Positions 59,709 to 64,000 of a DNA stretch of 64,000 nucleotides are shown here, one piece after another. The notes beneath the pieces are model-generated. The model had not been told where the DNA came from and did not search any database. It saw nothing but the letters and a program-made list of their open reading frames with translations. Both the position numbers and the translations under genes were made by a program. The DNA is from Actinomycetota bacterium (GTDB taxonomy: Bacteria; Actinomycetota; Acidimicrobiia; Acidimicrobiales; Palsa-688): positions 1-64,000 of the forward strand of contig JAJPKN010000022.1 in assembly GCA_021323695.1 (NCBI GenBank). Reading direction: 5' to 3'. How positions within the stretch are numbered: the first letter of the stretch is position 1; every line of letters starts with the position of its first letter.

Positions 59709-60716
59709 ATGAGCCAGCTGGCCTACCGCCACCAGCGGGTACAGCTCCTGAGGCGGCTGGTGCGCAGCCGGCGGGCGCGCGAAGAACTGGGTTGCTTCGT
59801 CGTTGAGGGCGTGAACCTCCTCGAAGAGGCGCTCGAGGCCAAGGCGACCGTGCAGGCCGTCTACCTGGACGGTGAGTGGGCCTCCCGGAGATCCGTCTCC
59901 GCGGAGGGCGAGCCAGCCTCCCAAGCGCCCGTCTCAGTGGAGGGCGAGCGGGCCTCTCGGAGGCTCGCTCCCCCCGCTCTCGCTCCCCCCGCTCTCGCTC
60001 CCCCCGCTCCCGGCGGTGCCCCACACAGCCAGCCCCCGGGCCGCGACGCCAGCGCCGACCGGCTGGAGGGCCTGCTGGCTCGGTGCTACGGCGAAGGTGT
60101 GCGGGTCTTCGAGCTGGGCCCGGGTGTGCTGGCCCGAGTGGCGGGTACAGTGACCCCCCAGCCGGTCCTGGCCGTGGTCAGGTCCCGCTCCTACGGCCTC
60201 GAGGACATCCGGGCCCGGGGCGGTTCCTTGGTCGTCGTGTGCCTGGACGTGAGGGACCCAGGCAATGCGGGGACAGTAGTGCGCTCGGCGTGGGCAGCCG
60301 GTGCCGACGGGGTGGTGTGCTGCGGCAGCACGGTCGACCCCTACAACCCAAAGGCGGTGCGGGCTTCTGCCGGGGCTGTCCTGCACATCCCGGTCGTCCA
60401 GGTGGCTGCGGCGGCAGAAGCCCTCGAAGTGCTCGGCCAATGGGGGTTGGCACGGTGGGGCACCGTGGCCGTGGGCGGGGAAGATTACGCCCGGGCTGAC
60501 CTTCGGGCGCCCATAGCATTGGTTTTCGGCAATGAGTCAAACGGTTTGCCCTTACCCAGCCTGGCCGCCCACCTGGACGGCTTGCTTAGCGTGCCCATGC
60601 CCGGTGGTGCTGGGTCTTTGAACGTGGGCATGGCTGCCGCCGTGCTGTGCTTTGAGGCAGTCCGCCAGAGGCGTTGTGCCCCGCAGCCCGGCGGGGGGCA
60701 AAAGGGGACAAAATAG
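59709..60716 (+). CDS. SpoU-family RNA 2'-O-methyltransferase
   Basis: 335 residues. The N-terminal substrate-binding domain (HQRVQLLRRLVRSRRAREEL, FVVEGVNLLEEAL) precedes a SPOUT knot with motif 1 CLDVRDPGNAGTVVRSAWAAG, motif 2 LVFGNESNGLP and motif 3 VPMPGGAGSLNVGMAAAVLCFE. It methylates a ribose in rRNA or tRNA, as RlmB or TrmH do. Between the two domains is a repetitive insertion, including three 15-bp units CTCGCTCCCCCCGCT (59964-60008) read as LAPPA. The place between rplT and pheS is common in actinobacteria. Confidence 0.93.
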   Translation: MSQLAYRHQRVQLLRRLVRSRRAREELGCFVVEGVNLLEEALEAKATVQAVYLDGEWASRRSVSAEGEPASQAPVSVEGERASRRLAPPALAPPALAPPAPGGAPHSQPPGRDASADRLEGLLARCYGEGVRVFELGPGVLARVAGTVTPQPVLAVVRSRSYGLEDIRARGGSLVVVCLDVRDPGNAGTVVRSAWAAGADGVVCCGSTVDPYNPKAVRASAGAVLHIPVVQVAAAAEALEVLGQWGLARWGTVAVGGEDYARADLRAPIALVFGNESNGLPLPSLAAHLDGLLSVPMPGGAGSLNVGMAAAVLCFEAVRQRRCAPQPGGGQKGTK

Positions 60717-60721
60717 GCAAC

Positions 60722-61456
60722 GTGGCGCCAGCTGAGGACGTGAGCCCGGGGCCAGCCGGGGGCGGGCGCGGCGACCTCCTCGCCGTAGCCAGCCACGAAC
60801 TCCGCCAGCCGCTGGCTTCGATCAGGGGGTTCGCCGAGATGCTGCTCGGTCATTGGGCCGAGTTCCCTGAGCAGGACAAGCTGGCCATGCTGGCCGAGAT
60901 CCTCCACGACGCCGAGCGGGTCGTGCACCTGGTCGACGAACTGCTCGATGCCAACCGCCTGGACAGCGGCCAACTGCAGCTACGCCTCCAGGCCACCAGC
61001 CTGCCTGAGCTGGTGCACAGGGTGGTGGGCAGGCTCCAGCGGGCCTACCCGGCCCTGAGCCCGGAGGTGCAACTGCCCGGGTTGCCCGAGGTGGCCGTCG
61101 ACCCCTACAAGGTCGAGCAAGTCTTGGCCAACGTGCTGGACAACGCCTGCAGGCACGGCGGTGCCCGCTCAGTGCGCATCTACGCCGAGAGCACCGCTGG
61201 GCGGGTGTCGGTGACCATCTCGGACCGCGGGCCAGGCATAGCGCCGTCCGACCTGCCCCACGTGGCCGACAAGTTCTGGAAGGGGGGTGACGGCCAGCCC
61301 GGCGGCTTGGGCCTGGGCCTCTGGGTCAGCCGGCAGGTGGTCGAGGCCCACGGTGGCGCCCTCAGCGTGTCGTCGGCCCCGGGCCAGGGTACCCAGGTCA
61401 GCTTCACGCTCCCCGTGCACGACGGCGAGCCAGCTGACAAGCTACAAGGGCCATGA
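60722..61456 (+). CDS. Soluble sensor-less histidine kinase
   Basis: About 244 residues from the GTG at 60722, 6 bp after the preceding stop; AAGGGG is 14 nt upstream, so the start is uncertain. Only a HisKA domain (VASHELRQPLASIRGFAEML) and an HATPase_c domain (N-box VLANVLDNACRHGG, G1 DRGPGIAP, F KFWKGG, G2 GGLGLGLWVSRQ) are present; there is no sensor domain or membrane helix. No response regulator gene is adjacent. The TGA overlaps the pheS ATG (ATGA), so it is co-translated with phenylalanyl-tRNA synthetase. Signal and target unknown. Confidence 0.88.
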   Translation: MAPAEDVSPGPAGGGRGDLLAVASHELRQPLASIRGFAEMLLGHWAEFPEQDKLAMLAEILHDAERVVHLVDELLDANRLDSGQLQLRLQATSLPELVHRVVGRLQRAYPALSPEVQLPGLPEVAVDPYKVEQVLANVLDNACRHGGARSVRIYAESTAGRVSVTISDRGPGIAPSDLPHVADKFWKGGDGQPGGLGLGLWVSRQVVEAHGGALSVSSAPGQGTQVSFTLPVHDGEPADKLQGP

Positions 61457-62535
61457 GCGAACTGAGCTCCCTCGAACAGGTCGAAGAGCAAGGCCGTGCC
61501 CGCCTGCTGGCTGCCTCCTCCTTGGAGGCGTTGGCGGTCGCGGCCACACAGGCGTACGGCAAGAGGAGCCAACTGGCGGCGCTGACCGCCCAGCTGCGGG
61601 GCTTGACGCCGGACGAGAGGCGGTCGTTGGGCCAGGAGATCCAGGCCGTGCGGGCACGTCTGGAGGCAGTTGCCGCCGAACGCAAGGCCCAGCTGGAGGC
61701 CAGCCAGGCCCAGCGCCAGGCCCGGTCTGAACGCCTTGACCTGACCGAAGCCAGCAGCCTGGCCTCGGCTAGGAGCGGCCCGTTGGCCGAGCCGCTGAGC
61801 CCTCCCGCGCCCAGGGGCCACCTCCACCTGGTGACCCAGGTACGCGAAGAACTAGAGGACATATTTGTTTCCATGGGCTTCGAGGTCGCCGAAGGGCCAG
61901 AGGCGGAGGACGACTGGCACAATTTCGAAGCCCTCAACATGCCTCCCCACCACCCTGCCCGGGGGATGTTCGACACCTTCTACTTGAAGGCAGGCCAGCC
62001 CGAGAGCGTGCTGCTGCGCACCCACACCTCGCCGGTACAGATCCGCCTGATGGAGTCACGCCGGCCACCCATCTACGCGGTCGTGCCGGGCCGCTGCTAC
62101 CGCCGGGACACGCCCGATGCCCGCCACATCCCGGTCTTCCACCAAGTGGAGGCCCTAGTAGTCGACGAGGGTATCTCCATGGCCCACCTGGCCGGGACCA
62201 TCGAAGCGTTCACCAAGGCCTTTTTCGGCCCTGGCCGCCATGCCCGCCTGCGGCCGAGCTTCTTCCCCTTTACCGAGCCGTCGGCCGAGTTCGATGTCAC
62301 CTGCTGGGTCTGTGGCGGGGCAGGCTGCCGGACCTGCTCGGGCTCGGGGTGGGTCGAACTGGGCGGCTGTGGCATGGTCGACCCGGCCGTCTTTGCGGCC
62401 GTGGGGGTTGACGCAGAGCGCTATACGGGCTTCGCCTGGGGTTTCGGCATCGACCGGCTGGCGGCTGCTCGCACCGGCCTGGCAGACTTGCGCGAGCTGC
62501 TCTACAACGACGTCCGTTTCCTGAACCAATTTTGA
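61453..62535 (+). CDS. pheS: Phenylalanyl-tRNA synthetase alpha subunit
   Basis: 360 residues. An N-terminal coiled coil (about 1-100) precedes the class II catalytic domain. Seen: LVTQVREELEDIFVSMGFEVAEGPEAEDDWHNFEALNMPPHHPAR, FDTFY, RTHTSPVQIR, motif 2 GRCYRRDTPDARHIPVFHQVE, FTEPSAEFDV and motif 3 GFAWGFGIDRLA. A Cys-rich CWVCGGAGCRTCSGSGW follows, as in many actinobacterial PheS. Forms the alpha2beta2 enzyme with PheT, encoded 1 bp downstream. Confidence 0.97.
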   Translation: MSELSSLEQVEEQGRARLLAASSLEALAVAATQAYGKRSQLAALTAQLRGLTPDERRSLGQEIQAVRARLEAVAAERKAQLEASQAQRQARSERLDLTEASSLASARSGPLAEPLSPPAPRGHLHLVTQVREELEDIFVSMGFEVAEGPEAEDDWHNFEALNMPPHHPARGMFDTFYLKAGQPESVLLRTHTSPVQIRLMESRRPPIYAVVPGRCYRRDTPDARHIPVFHQVEALVVDEGISMAHLAGTIEAFTKAFFGPGRHARLRPSFFPFTEPSAEFDVTCWVCGGAGCRTCSGSGWVELGGCGMVDPAVFAAVGVDAERYTGFAWGFGIDRLAAARTGLADLRELLYNDVRFLNQF

Positions 62536-62536
62536 G

Positions 62537-64000
62537 ATGCGTGCACCACTTTCCTGGCTCCGCGATTTCGCGCCCATCGAAGGCACCCCGGAGGACTTGG
62601 CGCGGGCTCTTTCTTTCTTGGGCTTGGTGGTCGAAGGTGTAGAAAAGACCGGCCCGGTCTTGCCGGGCATCGTGGTTGCCCGGGTGCTGTCGACGAGGCG
62701 CCACCCGAGCGCCGACCGCATCCAGCTGGTGGACGTGGACCCTGGCGATGGGCAAGCCGTGCAGGTCTGCTGCGGCGCGTTCAACATGGAAGTGGGAGAC
62801 CTGGTCCCCCTGGCTACCGTAGGCACGGTCATGCCCAACGGGCTGCCCATCGGCAGGCGCAAAATGCGGGGGGAATGGTCCAACGGGATGCTGTGCTCAG
62901 CCTCCGAACTGCAAGTTGGCCCCGAAGGGCCTGAGCCCGCCATCTTGGTCCTACCGCCGGGGTCGGCCCAACCGGGGACGCCAGTAGCCGAAGTCCTGGG
63001 CTGGCAACCCGACGTCGTCTTCGACCTGGACGTGAGCCCCAACCGGCCTGATTGTTTCTCGGTCATGGGCATTGCCCGGGACCTGGCTGCTGCCCTGGGA
63101 GCCCCTTTCCAGCCCCCTGCACCGGCCCACGTGGTGGCCGAGGGGGTGCCCCGGGCCAACGTCAGTGTTGCTGACGACGCCCGTGAACTGTGCCCCCGGC
63201 TCACCGGCACGGTGATCGAAGGCATCCCCGAGGTGCGAGCACCTGCCTTTGTGGCCCGCCGGCTGGTCCTGGCCGGGATGCGGCCCATCAACCCGGTCGT
63301 GGACGTTTCCAACTATGTGATGTTGGAGCTGGGCCAGCCCAACCACCCCTACGACCTCGAGCGGCTCGGGGGTGCCGGGCTGGTGGCCCGGCGGGGAAGC
63401 CCCGGTGAAGAGGTCGTTACCTTGGACGGCGCCGTCCGCCGGCTGTCGGCCGAAGATTGCGTGATCGCTGACGCCCAGGGCGCAGCTGTGGGCGTGGGAG
63501 GCATAATGGGGGGGCGCGCCGCCGAGATTTCCGACAGCACGCGCACCGTCCTTTTGGAGGTGGCGTGCTTCAACCCGAGGGCTATTTCTGCCACGGGCAA
63601 GCGCCTTGGCCTCCTCAGTGAAGCGCGCACCCGCTTTGAGCGAGGCGTCGACCCCGAACTTGCTCCCTTGGCCGTGGACCGTTTTGTCGAGCTGCTCGGC
63701 CCAGGTGCTCGCCGAGGCCCCACGGCCGATGTCAGGTCGGTGCCGCCGGCGGCCACCAAGGTACGCCTGCGTGCATCTCGGGCCAACTTGGTCCTGGGCA
63801 CTTCGCTCTCGGGCCCGGACTGCGCCCGGTTGCTCCGTCCGCTCGGGTTTGTCCCCCTGCCCCAGGGCGACGACGAGCTGGAGGTGGAGGTGCCCAGTTG
63901 GCGACCCGACTGCGAGCGCGAGGTCGACCTGATCGAAGAAGTGGCCCGCCTTTACGGCTACGACAACATTGCCCGGTCCCTGCCTCCCCGTCCACCGGGG
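62537..64000 (+). CDS. pheT: Phenylalanyl-tRNA synthetase beta subunit, 3' end beyond the window
   Basis: 488 codons from the ATG at 62537 to the window edge, open throughout. MRAPLSWLRDFAPIEGTPED is the usual PheT start. A tRNA-binding OB fold follows (GIVVARVLSTRRHPSADRIQ, CGAFNMEVGDLVPLATVG), then the B3/B4 editing domain (DVSPNRPDCFSVMGIARDLA, NPVVDVSNYVMLELGQPNHPYDL) and the start of B5. It completes the heterotetramer with PheS and edits Tyr-tRNA(Phe). Confidence 0.96.
   Translation, partial: MRAPLSWLRDFAPIEGTPEDLARALSFLGLVVEGVEKTGPVLPGIVVARVLSTRRHPSADRIQLVDVDPGDGQAVQVCCGAFNMEVGDLVPLATVGTVMPNGLPIGRRKMRGEWSNGMLCSASELQVGPEGPEPAILVLPPGSAQPGTPVAEVLGWQPDVVFDLDVSPNRPDCFSVMGIARDLAAALGAPFQPPAPAHVVAEGVPRANVSVADDARELCPRLTGTVIEGIPEVRAPAFVARRLVLAGMRPINPVVDVSNYVMLELGQPNHPYDLERLGGAGLVARRGSPGEEVVTLDGAVRRLSAEDCVIADAQGAAVGVGGIMGGRAAEISDSTRTVLLEVACFNPRAISATGKRLGLLSEARTRFERGVDPELAPLAVDRFVELLGPGARRGPTADVRSVPPAATKVRLRASRANLVLGTSLSGPDCARLLRPLGFVPLPQGDDELEVEVPSWRPDCEREVDLIEEVARLYGYDNIARSLPPRPPG

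Noticed and set aside
1-64000. tRNA, rRNA genes, insertion sequences or prophage
   Set aside because: No cloverleaf, rRNA core, transposase, integrase or phage gene was recognised anywhere in the window.

Overview
This is a very GC-rich chromosomal window with actinobacterial gene order. It holds a division and cell-wall (dcw) cluster running mraZ-rsmH-ftsL-ftsI-murE-mraY-murD-ftsW-murG-murC-ftsQ-ftsZ-pgeF-yggS-sepF-yggT-divIVA, with no ftsA and with SepF and DivIVA present. It also holds a DevS/DevR-type two-component pair, GTG/TTG starts and several probable leaderless promoters. MurE carries the DNPR motif of meso-diaminopimelate-adding enzymes. A deep-branching actinobacterium, perhaps Acidimicrobiia, fits best, but the class is an inference.

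Layout. 1-407: non-coding, with a long imperfect palindrome and short tandem repeats. 408-7861: a DevS-like sensor kinase, a DevR-like regulator, two flavin/pyridoxamine-oxidase-like proteins, a GNAT/acyl-CoA-synthetase fusion and a small membrane protein, resembling an energy-stress island. 8093-15770: a deacetylase behind a strong 22-bp palindrome, a PilZ protein, a membrane protein, a sugar or sugar-acid module (aldolase, 2-hydroxyacid dehydrogenase, divergent FGGY kinase) and a secreted protein. 15947-19664: phosphoketolase plus acetate kinase, which together make ATP and acetate from sugar phosphates. 20044-27150: a sulfotransfer locus made of a PAPS-type sulfotransferase, an MFS transporter fused to an arylsulfotransferase propeller, and two Tat-exported arylsulfotransferase paralogues. 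27151-28948: a structured intergenic region and a membrane diguanylate cyclase. 28998-33786: HrpA helicase and a methyltransferase. 33824-55051: the dcw cluster and its downstream genes (TraR/DksA-like protein, LspA, RluD). 54865-56814: an Rrf2 regulator whose 3' end overlaps rluD, and a phosphodiesterase. 56815-57280: a second copy of the palindromic element and a 14-bp tandem repeat. 57281-64000: DUF1844 protein, infC-rpmI-rplT, a SpoU methyltransferase, a histidine kinase and pheS-pheT (pheT runs off the window).

Three things stand out. First, the MFS-arylsulfotransferase fusion sits in a compact divergent sulfotransfer locus. Second, the essential gene murD has an in-frame TAG at codon 25, and murF is missing from its usual place. 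Third, short tandem duplications occur throughout. Many are in frame inside conserved proteins, several duplicate translation-initiation regions, and one lies where two convergent genes are both open across the same repeat.
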